A stretch of 64,000 nt of DNA from Pipra filicauda (lineage: Eukaryota > Chordata > Aves > Passeriformes > Pipridae). Both the position numbers and the translations under genes were made by a program. Shown here piece after piece: positions 48,591 to 60,119 of the stretch (the first letter of the stretch is position 1; each line of letters begins with the position of its first letter). A model generated the notes under the pieces. It did no database searches and was not told the DNA's origin. It saw only the letters and a program-made list of their open reading frames with translations. The stretch lies in assembly GCF_003945595.2 (NCBI RefSeq), contig NW_024104347.1, positions 1-64,000 of the forward strand, given 5' to 3'.

Positions 48591-51500
48591 GGCGCCAGCA
48601 GCATGGACTCCTGCATCATCCGTTGCAAGAGTCTAGCGAGCATAAGTTACGCAGACTCCAGCGTTGCAGTCCTCTGATAATCAGTTACCAACAACCACCA
48701 TCGCTGCAATTGTTGATAGTTGGTGTGATTGGCAATTATCTGCTAGGCCTGAGGCAGGCAGAGGAAGGACTGCATGAGACAAGGGTGCTCAGCAGGATAT
48801 GTGCCATCCCGAGAGATGTGTCTTATGCTCGGTGATGTCTCATGCTAAAGAGAATGGAGGAATCACATCAGGGCAACAGTTTAGGGCAGTAACTGATGGT
48901 TATGATACGTTGATAAGTAATAAATAGAATTTAAAGCTGAAGACAGACTTTATATTGCACCCTCCTGTTGCTTTACTTGTTGTGCAATCTGTTGCTTTGC
49001 TTGTGAAACCTTTCACTCTTTGAAATACAATCTGCGTGTTTTAAAATTGAGCATCAAATAGGAACAAGTTATTCTATCTTAGCAATCACAGTTGTGTAAC
49101 TTATTAATGTAGGCACAGTGTAGGAAGATTCTGTACTCTTCATGCAGATTTAAGGGCATTACTGAAGTCAGATTACACAACAATACATTTTACTGTGTTA
49201 ATAAGGCATTTTTTTTTTTAATGGTCAACAGTTATTGGAGAAAGCAATTTAATCGAAAGTGACTTAACAGCACAATAGTGCTCAACATATATTATGTGAG
49301 TGTAGTGATCTGCCAGGCTGATCACTGAGAGCTGGGAAGCTGTGCACTGCTTTAGCTGAATATCTTAAATGTCTGCCACCTTCCCTCCCATCAATAAATC
49401 CATACCTACAGTGCACTGTACACGGAGATTCCCTCCGTAGCATCGTACTATAAGATCTGGCTGTATAGTCATGTATTGGGGATGGAAATTCCACAGATTG
49501 CAGCTCGTTGATACTTTTGAGTATCAAGCCCTTTCTGTGTCCTACCTGGAAAACTTTTACTGAGCTTCATGAATCCTTAGAGACACTTACATGCATGCAA
49601 TCACACAACTGAGTGGACAACAGTCTGATAGTTCTGTCTGCTTTCATATCAGTCTTCACAGGCAATAACTAAAAACAAAAATAAGGGTTAAAAGCACAGA
49701 TTTTCATTTTATTTACTACTGCCTCACACACAGTCAAAGACAGGAACTCTTAAGACCAGCTATGAAAAGACTGAGGTGTCATTTTTCTCAGTCTGCTAAT
49801 GAGGAGGCAGTGCTGAAACTTCACTGACAAATTTGATGTCTCTTTTAACTTGAATTCTTTGAAGAACAGAGAAGATATATGCTCTGTCAACATGTCTAAG
49901 TTTAACCTAAAATACCCTCTAAAGTGTTTTGCTAACAGTGGAGCATCTGGAACTTGCAGGCTTGTCTCCAAATCTCAAATTGCAGGAACTGAATAAACAC
50001 TTTTAAATTTAGAGAGCCAAAGCTATCCCTAATGGGTAGAGTTTGCTTGTGATACATGGCAATTACAGAAAAAAACCCAACAAGACAATGAATCAGTTCA
50101 AGCACTGCAAATCATCTGCACAGCTGATGAAGAAATGATAGAAAACTGCTCAAATATATAGCCAATGTATTGTATACCATAATTCCCCCATGGTTTTGCT
50201 ACGTAGACCCTAAATTCTACTCTTGGAGATGCTTCTTTATATATGCTTGGAAGCTATAGTAATGAAATTGATAATTCCAGCTATTTTTGTGCATTTTACA
50301 CATTTATCCCCCCTCCTTGCTCCATCCAGTGGATGCCTTCTTTCCATCTCTCTCATCTCTTGTCTACTTCTCCCTAGTGTCCCTGAGTCCTTTTTCACAG
50401 AGTGCTTGGACAGTCAGTCTCCCCTGAATCTGCTGCCTCCACTTCTTTCTTTTCTTTTCCCGCCAGCCTTCTTCCTTTGCAGGATGGCTTGAAGGTTTTT
50501 TTAGGTCATGCTAGCTCCTGGCTCTAGCAAAAGGATGCCAAAGGCAGTAGCAGAAGGCACAGAGGAGGGATGCTAAAAGGCCACCTGTCCCTGCTTTCTG
50601 CTTTGTCTCTGAGCAAGCTTTGTCACATTTGTTGATTAAAAAAATAATGTGGAAAGCTCAGTTGAGAAAAACATTACTAAATATCTCAATATGACAAAAA
50701 TTTTATATATATATATATATATACACACACACATATATATTTAATGTACCTCTAGCAGTTCTGACCTCAATGACATCTTAGCTTGCAAGTCTGTCTGAAA
50801 GGACAGTGGGAAAAAGATAAGCTACTCTGTCAAGAAAACATTCCTGGAGGCTATCAGTGCAGCTGGCACTGATCACACTGTAGCGAGATGAGGGAACATG
50901 GGGACAAATGCTGTGGCTTGGATGAGCCACACTGTGGAATATACAGCTTAAATAACACAGCTCCACAATACAAATAGATCTGTATCTTGGTATCACATAT
51001 CCATTGTTAGATGACAGAATTAAAAGTGACATCTTGTATTTCAGTTTTAACATAACAGAGATAATTTCAGATCTACCTGGTCATGCCTTCAGAAATAATT
51101 TCATACTCACACAGTAAAAAAATACTGCAATATCTTGCACACAGAGGAGTATCTTTATAGAAATATTAGCATCAATAAGCTCTGCAACGTGTACAGTCTG
51201 GAAGAGCAGTGACACATTTTATTGATCTCTATATCTGTCACAAGATAACACTGCAAAACTCCAACACAGATGCATATATAAATGTGCATTTGGATTTTAA
51301 ATATGCATATACACACATATAGATAGACAGATAGATGCACACTTTTAACATTGGTTTTATTTGGTTCCTCCCCTATACTCACACCATCTTCTGCCATCTC
51401 TCTGTGACAAAAAAGAATCACTGATGAACTAGGAAAGCTGAGAACGACAGTCTTTAACTAACTTTGCATAACTGGGCACAGTTTCAGGCCCTTCAGAGTG

Positions 51501-52222
51501 GCAGGGTCAGCCTTCTCTCCCTGCTTGATAACTCTTAGCTGTCTCAGTATCTTTTGACCAAACAATTTCATATAACAGATGACTCCAACTGACCATCCTT
51601 CCAGACATATTCTTTCTCGAAACACCTTCAGAAGTGTCTGACATTGCCATAGCTGGGTACTATGTTTCTAGTACACAGCAAAGGCAGCACATGCTTGTGG
51701 GAGCTGCTTACTCATAGACTTATTCAATGGGACTGCTATTCTAAGATGCACAACTTCATAGAGCTCCAGTATTCAGATTGATTTATCCACTGAATTTATT
51801 CATGCTTTATGCTAAGGAGGCTCAAAACCATAAACTGAACTCCAGAAGGGCAAATAAAATGAAGACAAACCTGGCAGTGAAGTTCAGAGAAAAGAAAGCA
51901 ATGTACAATCCTTGCAATGTGAACCTACAAATGTATCTGACTGTTGTCCTTTATCATATGGGGAAAAAAGTCTGAGGTGTTTATTGTACACTCACAAATG
52001 CACCTATACATGCTAAGAAAAAAGAGGCAGCTTTCTGGTGGCAGAGAACTGGGTTATACAGTATAATAGTCACAGTAAAGCATGCACCTGCTTACAGTAC
52101 GGACTGATGGACCAACCCAGCCCTCTTGACCTTTCCTCCTCTAACCATCTGTCCACTTCTGCAGCAATGCCTTGTCACTACAGGAGTCCTTCTGAGAAAG
52201 GCAGGATATTGCCTTTGGCAGT
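48591..52222. other. Intergenic region, MATCAP2 to ANLN, first part
   Basis: AT-rich DNA with no recognisable gene. It holds a TA/CA microsatellite at 50704-50741 and AT/AC dinucleotide-rich sequence near 51270-51335. Confidence 0.65.
50704..50741. repeat. (TA)n(CA)n(TA)n compound microsatellite
   Basis: About nine TA units, then five CA units, then about four TA units, uninterrupted. Confidence 0.92.
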
Positions 52223-52283
52223 GGCAGGCAGGACTAGCAGGCAGGACTGGCAGGCAGGACTGGCAGGCAGGACTGGCAGGCAG
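52223..52283. repeat. 13-bp minisatellite
   Basis: Four full tandem copies of GGCAGGCAGGACT (52223, 52236 with one A substitution, 52249, 52262) and a decayed fifth copy. It lies 115 bp before the solo LTR. Confidence 0.93.
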
Positions 52284-52397
52284 CCTGAGCGCAAGTTGCT
52301 TGCCGAACCACAAACACCTGCAGATGAATCATAGGTACCTTGCTGTGGCAACACAAATACCAGGTCAGGCGGCACAGGGCTAATGACAATCTGCCCC

Positions 52398-52974
52398 TGT
52401 GCTAGTTTTGGCTGAGGTAGAGTTAATCGTCTTCACAGCGGCTAATACAGGGCTGTGTTTTGGATTTATGCTGAACACAAGGTCGATAATATAGAGATGT
52501 TTTGTTATTGCTGAGCAGGGCTTGCACAAATCCAAAGCATTTTCTGTTTCTTGTACTGCCATGCTGACAAGGAAGTTAGCAGTGCATGGGAGGCTGGTAG
52601 GAAACACAGCTGGGACAGGTGACCCAAACCGACCAAAGGGATATTCCAGACTATGTGGCATCATGCTCAGGATATAGACTGGGGAGAAGGTTTGGAGTGA
52701 TGATGTTTCTCTTTCCAACTCACCATTACACATGATGGGGCCCTGCTCTCCTGGAGATCACTGAACACCTGCCTGCCCATGGGAAGCAGTGAATTAATTC
52801 TTTGTTTTGCTTTGCTTGTGTGCGTGGCTTTTGCTTTTCCTGTTAAATCGCCTTTATCCCAACCCATGAGTTTTCAAGTTTTTACCTTTCTGACTCTCCC
52901 CCTGATTCTGCTGGTGGTGGAGTGAGTAAATGGCTGTTCGAAGCTTGCTTGCTAGCTGAGGTTAAACCACGACA
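52398..52974 (+). mobile_element. Solo LTR of an avian endogenous retrovirus (non-coding)
   Basis: A 577-bp LTR. It starts TGTGCTAGTTTTGGCTGAGG and ends GGTTAAACCACGACA, with TG...CA termini. Flanking pentamers GCCCC and GCTCC look like a mutated 5-bp target-site duplication. Internal marks are a TATA-like gatatagactggggag and the late segment cctgcctgcccatgggaag, all familiar from a widespread avian LTR family (TguLTR5-like by memory, family name uncertain). No internal viral genes are present on either side, so it formed by LTR-LTR recombination. It lies 4 kb upstream of MATCAP2 and 7 kb upstream of ANLN. Confidence 0.82.
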
Positions 52975-55900
52975 GCTCCCAAATAATGACAATTTTTTAA
53001 ATATTCGTACTTTGTCTTTGGGCTTTTCGAAGCTGGTCAACTCTTTTGTGGTGCTGGGATAATTTTGGTTGAAAAGCAAATGTTTTCATAGTAGTGCATT
53101 ATCCTTTTCGACTGATCAGGTGAGTGCTTCACTTAACCAACCTGAGAAAAGCACAATGTTCCCCTTCCTATTGCCATTCATTTCCTTATCTCTTTCTCTT
53201 CCATTTCGTTTATTTGATCCCCTATTTTTTGCTAGTCCAGGCTATAAAACAGACTTACAAAATGCAAAGGGGATCTCCAAGAAACACAAAACACTGCCTT
53301 AGCAGCTTTTTACAAGAAGAAACTTGTGCAGTTAGGAGTACATGGTGTTTTGGAGACAGAGCTCTCACCTGCATGCTGGGGCCAGCATTCTCCTAAAGCC
53401 AGAGCTCCAGTGCTGGGACCAGGGGACCCTTTGCAGTTGACATCAGTGGGCAATGACCCAGTAGCTGTGGGAAGAGTGATGATGTACTTCTTCATCAAAG
53501 CATTTTGTCATGGGACACTCAGATCCTCTCACCTAGGACCGGACCTATAGAGCTGAAGGGGCTCTGACTGGCCTGGAGAAGGTGGTGTGCTGGCAAGCCC
53601 TATTTTTGAGGAGAAGCACTGGACTCAGTGAGGGGCAGAACCCAGGGTGTAAGCCCACACTCTTTTTCCAGTTTCCAAGTACATGCCTGGCACTGCTACT
53701 GAGCTTTACCTTGCAGGTTCCTGCATGGTTTGTGGGGTTAGATGGGGAGTAAATAAAACAGCTGAGGCTATTTTATTTACTCCATGGTGAATAATCCCTT
53801 TCAAGTGGTACCAGTGACAAATTCAGCTGACAGAAATTGTGTTCAAGCTTGGGGAAAGCATAAGCCAAAACAGAGATATTTTCAGACTTTATTCTCCTCT
53901 ACCTCCTCTCTGGTTTTGGAGATTCCCTGCCAGCGAAAGCCCCTGGAGATGTAGAGAGACATGTTCAGAGTTCTAACAGTTCTCATCACACCACTGGAAG
54001 GACAAGGGAAGAATTATTTAAAATAAACCTCTTGGCTATTTCCACTCTCTTCTCCTTCTTTCATGATTTATTGCAAGGTGAGGTAGCCCTTCATCACATC
54101 ACACCCAAGCATCAGTGGCAGTGTTTGTGCTACAGACCATTAATTTATATTTTACTTCATTGGATGTTTCTGTCCCTCTCATCGATGAAGAACCATGATC
54201 TTATTTTGATATTCCTTTAGTTAGCCTATTTTCCATGTCATAATAGTTTTTTAAGCAAAAGCAGACTGAAGTATTAGGGACATTTACTCATCTCTAACAC
54301 ACCCTCAGTGTAATTATACATGTAATTTCTACTGAAGCTGAGATGACATGAGGGACCAGTGTCCCTAATGGATATGTGTGTGGAAAATATCATCACCATT
54401 ACATTTCAATTACGTTTATTTAAATTTCAATAGAATTTCTTCCACTAAAAACATCTGCTTATTTCAGAAGTGCATTTTTTCCAAATGCTGAAAAAGATAT
54501 TTTCAAAGCAAGACACTGAGCAGCCTAAAATCCTGTCCAAGTAGCACCCTCTAGTGTAAACATGCTACTTTTGCAGAAAGGATTTCATACATCTGTACCA
54601 CATGGATAAAGAAAGAAATTTTACTTTGAGACACAAAAGAAGGAAGTCTAATTCCCCTTCTCTTGTGAAAATCATTCAGGAGATCTTAATGAACAGTCCT
54701 GAGAAACTTTCTGTGATTTAGTGATACAAGTGCAATATTATACTAAAGAAACTAAACACAATAAATCTTTTGAGAGTGCATGACAGGCAAATGTTTCTTA
54801 ACTCCCACAGCCTTGTAAAAATGCAGAATCCAAACACCCAGATATTTTTTTCTGAAACTGAGTCCCCTTGACAACTGTCTCTTGTTGTTAATGAAATATG
54901 TTTTGTCTCGTTGTTTCGCTACTTTTCCATTTTCATATATCTTCTTTCTTTTCCTCTGGGTTTCTTTGTTATTGTCTCTTGTTATTTGTGCCATTTTTCA
55001 CTCTTTTCTTTTTTTAACTGTTTCTCCCTATAATCACAGAATCATTAAGGCTGGAAAAAAGATCTCTATGATCATTGAGTCCAACCATTAACCCATAATG
55101 GCTTTGCCTTTCCCTCTAGCTTTGATTTCTGTGTGATTTTCCCGCAGTTGGCCCTCATATGAGATGGTGCATTTCAGGTCTGACAGCAGTTAACACTAAA
55201 CCATCCATGTCATCATACGGTAATTAATTGTAGATTATAAACGGTAGTGGGCTTTTCCAGCCTTTAATATAAAGAGTGTTTTCAGCAAGGCAGAGTTTTC
55301 TTGAGAACCTCCCATATTTTGCAAAGGAAAAATGAGGGAAAAAATAAAATCACACAGTTTGAAATTAATTCTGTACATGTCTGAAAAGGTACCGTATTTT
55401 CCCCCAGCAAGCGTACACTTTAAAGGATTTTTCCCCCAGTCGCACTTGCCAAGGCAGAGTAATGACTGAAGCGTTGTGGTAAGATAAAGCACAGTGCCAG
55501 GTAAAAATCAGGCTGAAATGGCTAGGGGGTCTTGTATTGTTTTAGTCTGTTTGAGCTGGTTATGAATTTCCTATTCGGGCTACTAGGAGAGAGACTTGTG
55601 TTCTGCACATTGCTAATTTAAATCCATGTCACACATTGGGTTACTCACTCATGAAACCTGTCTTATTCCTGACATAAATATATTCCTTTACTGGATAATG
55701 TCAGCCTAAGTTTCCTCTGTGATTATCATAGGAGCTGACAAAAACAGTATAATCACCTTTGGCTTGTCACAGAGTACAGATCCCAAATGCTGCCCATCAA
55801 AATGTTTCTGATTATGTAATATTTGCAATAGAAAATACAGATTAATACAAACAGCTGTGTTTTGCCAGACTACGGACCAGCCCTTCTATTCATTCTTTGG

Positions 55901-58900
55901 GGGTGAAATTGCCTTTTCCCAGGCCAAGCCTCTGTCATGCTAGCATATTCAAGAGGATCTGAGGGCACAAAATGTTCCTCATTTCAGAATCGCTGAAAGG
56001 ATGGATATTATATTCTTGCTGTTCTTCTGTAGTGCAGGATTCCCATATACAGGGGTCCTGGTGGGGGAGCTTGTGAAGAGGGGAATTTCTTACAGTCTCA
56101 CTTCATCTTAGACATCGCCAAGATGGAGAGTCAGACCTGCACCGTACATCCTCCAGGCTCCACCAGAGGCAAAAACAAGATGGGCTAGGGGAAAGGGATG
56201 TCCTCAAGAAGCTCTGAAAGGGCTATATCCTCACCCCTTCCTCATGGTTAAACCTTTTTTCTGAAGTCAAGGGAAAGAATTAATTCTAATGGGACTATAG
56301 TCCAGAAATAATGATGCGCACCACTGTGTGCTAGACTATACATTTGCCTCTCCTTCCTGTGGAATCCTATGCAATCATACTATTAAGTATGAAATTAGTA
56401 TAAGAAGCATGACAAACTCTCCAGCTGATTAGTGGAAGAGTGGATTTTCTGGCAAAGTAAATCTTTTGAAAGTAAATCTACAAAGAATTCCTACAAGGAA
56501 TACTACACTACTGTATTTTAACGCACTGTATTACCATGCAATAGGTTGAATCTGCTTACAAGGGCAAGAAAGGTGAGCATCGACTTTCACTTCGAGTTAT
56601 TAAACTGTGAATAAAAGGAAATTACAAGCTGAAAAATATTAATTTTCTCTAAATGACAGGATTACTGAGATTTGTCTGCAAATCAAAGGAATCATCTTGC
56701 TCATCTTTCCTTTGGAATCAGAACTGTGAGCACAGTTTCTCAGCAGAAAGAAAGTTTTGGAAATATTTTCAGAGGATTACAGAATGGAGCTACATAGTGG
56801 ACTACACTGGGATCAGCATTTTTAACTTCAATATTTTACATTTATGATTGTATTGGTATTGTAAGGAAGCCAAATATACACTTTGGCTAGTGTTCTTATT
56901 AATAAAAAAGTGCTTCACTCTTACTAAAGTGCTAGTGCAAACATCTATAACTTTCTGAAGATGAAAATACACCCCTGAAAACAGTCAACATGCTTTAAAG
57001 CTTTTTGAAGTAGAACTTGGGAAAGTAAAAATGGTTTTTTTGCCATGTTAAAAGGCATATGACTGGCTCCTGTGTCCACATTTTCAATTCTCATGAAAAC
57101 TGCAAGCCAGCAAAAACTGTTACCCAAGTGCTCTGTATTGTGTTATTGTTACAGAAGAGATTACTTTTCATTAGCTTACTCCTGGCAAGAAGAAATCTTA
57201 AACCATATCACGTGGGATGAGGAGACAGTTAAGGGTGTGTTTCATAATTTTTGAATGCAAGAGGCTGGCATAAATTATAATGCTGTTCAGCAGGCAGAGC
57301 TGGCTCATTGTTCTGCTGGTTTCACACGGCATTCCTTTCTTTCCCTCTCTTTTTCTTTATGCCTTCAGATTAATAAACTTAATTTCATTTTTTCCATAAG
57401 TTGCAAATAGTTTTATTATTTAATAAGAAAAATATAACTCTAACTGAAAATTCCATTGCTATGGTCTGTACTGCTCACTATTACACAGAAAACAGATCTC
57501 ATTGTCATTTTATAGCACCATTCTTGAAAAAGACTGACTTTCTTTGGCTCTTTGGAATGCTAAAAGGGTAAGTACACTAAATGTCCACTGTTTTTCTGGA
57601 AGACAGATGTAACCCCTTGAGAAGATGAGAAACTATGTATTCTGTTTATTTCTAGCAAGGGCCCATTGAGTCTGGATCAAAATGATGAAGAAATTTTTGG
57701 TTCTGCAGAGAGCAAAAGGAAAGGACATTTGTCACATGCATGCTACATTGACATTTTAAGCAGTTATACACTCCTCAGAATCTCCACTTTCTTTTTCAGA
57801 ATATACTTCATAGAAATATTTTTTACAAGACATTTATTTTACAGAATAAGGCATGATTATTTCCCTCTTTTTTAATAATAAAAAGCAGATGACATTATTA
57901 TGTACACGAACAGTGCAGCTAATGTTTTGGTCAGTCCCCAGGCTGAGCATCATATACTATGCCATGTCATTTGAAAGACAAAAGCAGTGGATGGAATCAC
58001 ATTTGGAAGTGCATCAAGAACAGACGGAGCTGCACTGTATAAATCTCACAGACCTACATGTAAAGCAGAAACCATGTTTAAATTGCAATAATTCTGTAAT
58101 ATTTAAAGGGCTCAAACTGTGCATGACTTTTCTTTCTTTGGGATAGCAGGAGAACTAAAAGACTAAATAGTAATTCTCTCTATTTTCTGCCAGCGACTTT
58201 GAGCTCCATGTTAGCTATTTTGTCTTCTGGCATTTTCTTGCATTGATTCTCTACTGCTCCACTAAAGGAATGTTTCTGTTATGTGCTAGTGAAAGCTATG
58301 CCTGGTTTCTCTTGAAAAAAATAAAGCCTGTCCTTTCTTACTACTGTACAAGCTGGTTCATAGATTATGAATGAGTGATGAGCCCAGTTTTCTGCCTGGT
58401 GTGTGAACAAGTTCTGATGCTGGACCTCGGGCTGCTCCAACTCACATTTATCTGAGAGCAATGCAGGGATGTTTGTTTGCCAGAGTGTCCAATCTTGAAG
58501 ATTTCTTCAGAAAAATATAATTTGATACAGTATTTTTAGATTCTGCTGCACACTGATGCCATGCTGTTTGCAAATAAGGCACTTGAACATTTTTCTAAAG
58601 AGGGACAATTACAAGAGTATTGGTTTGCTTAGCAAGGCAAAGTAAAGACTGGAGGAGGAAACGACCACTGCCTATAAAATAATCAAAGAGGCAAGAAGCA
58701 TAGCACCAGTGAAGATGGGTATTCATATTCATGCAAGGTAATGAACACTATTTGCATAAAAGCAAAAAGTAAAGTGGTGCCAATATGTATGGATGGACTG
58801 GAAATTTGACAAGGTTTATTCACTTGGGCAGTCAGACCTACAGCAGACTCCTAAGGCGAACATTGGAGATGAAAAAACAAGCTGGATTTGTGATTGCATT

Positions 58901-59374
58901 CAACATGTTTATGGGAAGGGAGTTTGAGATGGTGCCTGGATAGCACATCATGGGGCTCTGCCAATTCCAAATCCACTTATAAAGGTCTGCTAGTGAAATG
59001 GTGAAGCGGACAGTGGGAGGAACTGGTGGGCAAGGTTTCATGAGACCCACAGGCTGTAATGTGATGAGAAACACAAGAATCACGAGAAGGAGCTGTGAGT
59101 TTCACAGTTGCACTGGGGTAAAAATCCTCTCAATTTACTGAGTCACATTAAAATCATGTTTTCCATTGACATTTCCACGTCACTGCCAGGTGAAAAGTTA
59201 ATCTTCCAATGAAAAAAGGCTAAGGGCACACTCCTACTGAGCACCTGCAGCAAGATGTGAGGTCAATCAGGGCAGTGTTGCCCTACTTGCCTGTAAAGGA
59301 GGTAAAAGCCTTTTCTTTAGAAGAACCCCACAGTTAGTGCCTGGTGGGGCTGTCAGTAAGGAGAAGGAAGGGAA
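52975..59374. other. Intergenic region, MATCAP2 to ANLN, second part
   Basis: About 6.4 kb of AT-rich DNA. Only a small CR1 fragment at 55031-55108 was recognised. The open frames here are short and unsupported. Confidence 0.65.
55031..55108 (-). mobile_element. Short CR1 3'-end fragment
   Basis: The sequence taatcacagaatcattaagg and gatcattgagtccaacc is the reverse complement of a CR1 3' tail. Only about 78 bp remain, so it is a strongly 5'-truncated insertion in - orientation. Confidence 0.8.
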
Positions 59375-59647
59375 GGGAAGGATGAGAAGACATAGTCTCG
59401 AGCTGTGTCAGCGGAGGTTTAGGTTGGACATCAGGAGGAACTTCTTCACTGAAAGCGTGACTAGACATTGGAATGAGCTGCCCAGGGAGGTGGGAGAGTC
59501 ACTGTCCCCGGAGGTGTTTAATTAAAGACTGGACGTGGCACTTAAGTGTCATCATCTAGTTGACAAGGTGGTGTTCGGTCATAGGTTGGACTCGATGATC
59601 TCAAGAGATCTTTTCCAACTTTAATGGATTCTGTGATTCTGTGTGAG
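59375..59647 (+). mobile_element. CR1 LINE 3' end adjacent to ANLN promoter
   Basis: + oriented CR1 3' end. The frame reads [20 protein letters not shown] and [17 protein letters not shown], the CR1 ORF2 C-terminus, followed by the typical tail (ggttggactcgatgatctca) and two ATTCTGTG octamers at the very 3' end. It looks less decayed than the other copies in the window. Its 3' end touches the ANLN CpG island directly. Confidence 0.9.
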
Positions 59648-59902
59648 TGGGCGGCCATGGCTGGATGCACTGCCTGCACGCCACACAAGAAAACCCTCGG
59701 CAGCACGGCCGCAGGCAGGGGTCAGACACAGAACCTGGAGGTGCAACACCCGAATCCAGGCGTGCTCCCAGAACGGGGAAACGGGGAAAGCCCTCCCGGA
59801 CCACCTCCCAGCCCAGCCGGGCTCGGATCCCCCTGCTCCTCCAAGGCCGCGAATTTCCGCGGCAGGTCGAGGGGGGGGGCGCGCGGGGCCGCCTGCCCTC
59901 GG

Positions 59903-59907
59903 ATTGG
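59903..59907 (-). promoter_or_regulatory. ANLN: Inverted CCAAT box (NF-Y)
   Basis: ATTGG on the + strand within ggattggatg, about 74 bp upstream of the CHR-like element. NF-Y boxes of this kind are usual in G2/M promoters. Confidence 0.5.
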
Positions 59908-59970
59908 ATGGTGCTCCTGTCAATCAACCCGGCGCGCGCGCACCTCCCCCTTTCCCGTGGTGCCGCGGCG

Positions 59971-59986
59971 GGCGCTGAAATTCAAA
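59971..59986. promoter_or_regulatory. ANLN: CDE/CHR-like cell-cycle element
   Basis: GGCGCTGAAATTCAAA: a GGCGC CDE-like core followed by TTCAAA, the reverse complement of the CHR core TTTGAA. It lies about 115 bp before the ANLN ATG, where DREAM/MMB-controlled cell-cycle genes carry this element. Confidence 0.45.
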
Positions 59987-60055
59987 TCCCGGGAGCGGTT
60001 GGGGCGGAGGTTTGGCTGCATTCGGGCGGTCTCGGAGAGTGGACCCTGCAAGGGT

Positions 60056-60100
60056 GGCGGCGGCAGCAGCAGCAGCGGCAGCAGCAGCAGCAGCAATAGC
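60056..60100 (+). repeat. GCG/GCA trinucleotide repeat in ANLN 5' leader
   Basis: An almost pure run of GCG and GCA triplets (with AGC/CAG phasing in other frames) ends in ATAGCA directly before the ANLN ATG. It is in frame with that ATG and would encode alanines. Confidence 0.9.
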
Positions 60101-60101
60101 A

Positions 60102-60119
60102 ATGGACCCGTTCACCGAG
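60102..60119 (+). CDS. ANLN: ANLN first coding exon (anillin N-terminus, partial gene)
   Basis: Anillin binds actin, myosin II, septins and RhoA and organises the cytokinetic ring. Only the first coding exon is in the window: ATG GAC CCG TTC ACC GAG, then donor gag|gtgagg, giving MDPFTE and ending in phase 0. The human protein also starts MDPFTE as I recall, and the position after MATCAP2 fits the conserved gene order. G at -3 and G at +4 make a strong start context. Exon 2, which would carry the conserved basic importin- and septin-related N-terminal segment, is not found before 64000. With only six residues the call leans on synteny. Confidence 0.82.

Noticed and set aside
47832..48677. Several long open frames on both strands around the MATCAP2 CpG island
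   Set aside because: High GC content removes stop codons. The proteins are Arg/Ala/Pro/Gly-rich in all frames and only MLESICVT is supported.
59337..59525. 62-codon open frame upstream of ANLN as a possible exon
   Set aside because: It is the end of CR1 ORF2 in a 5'-truncated copy.
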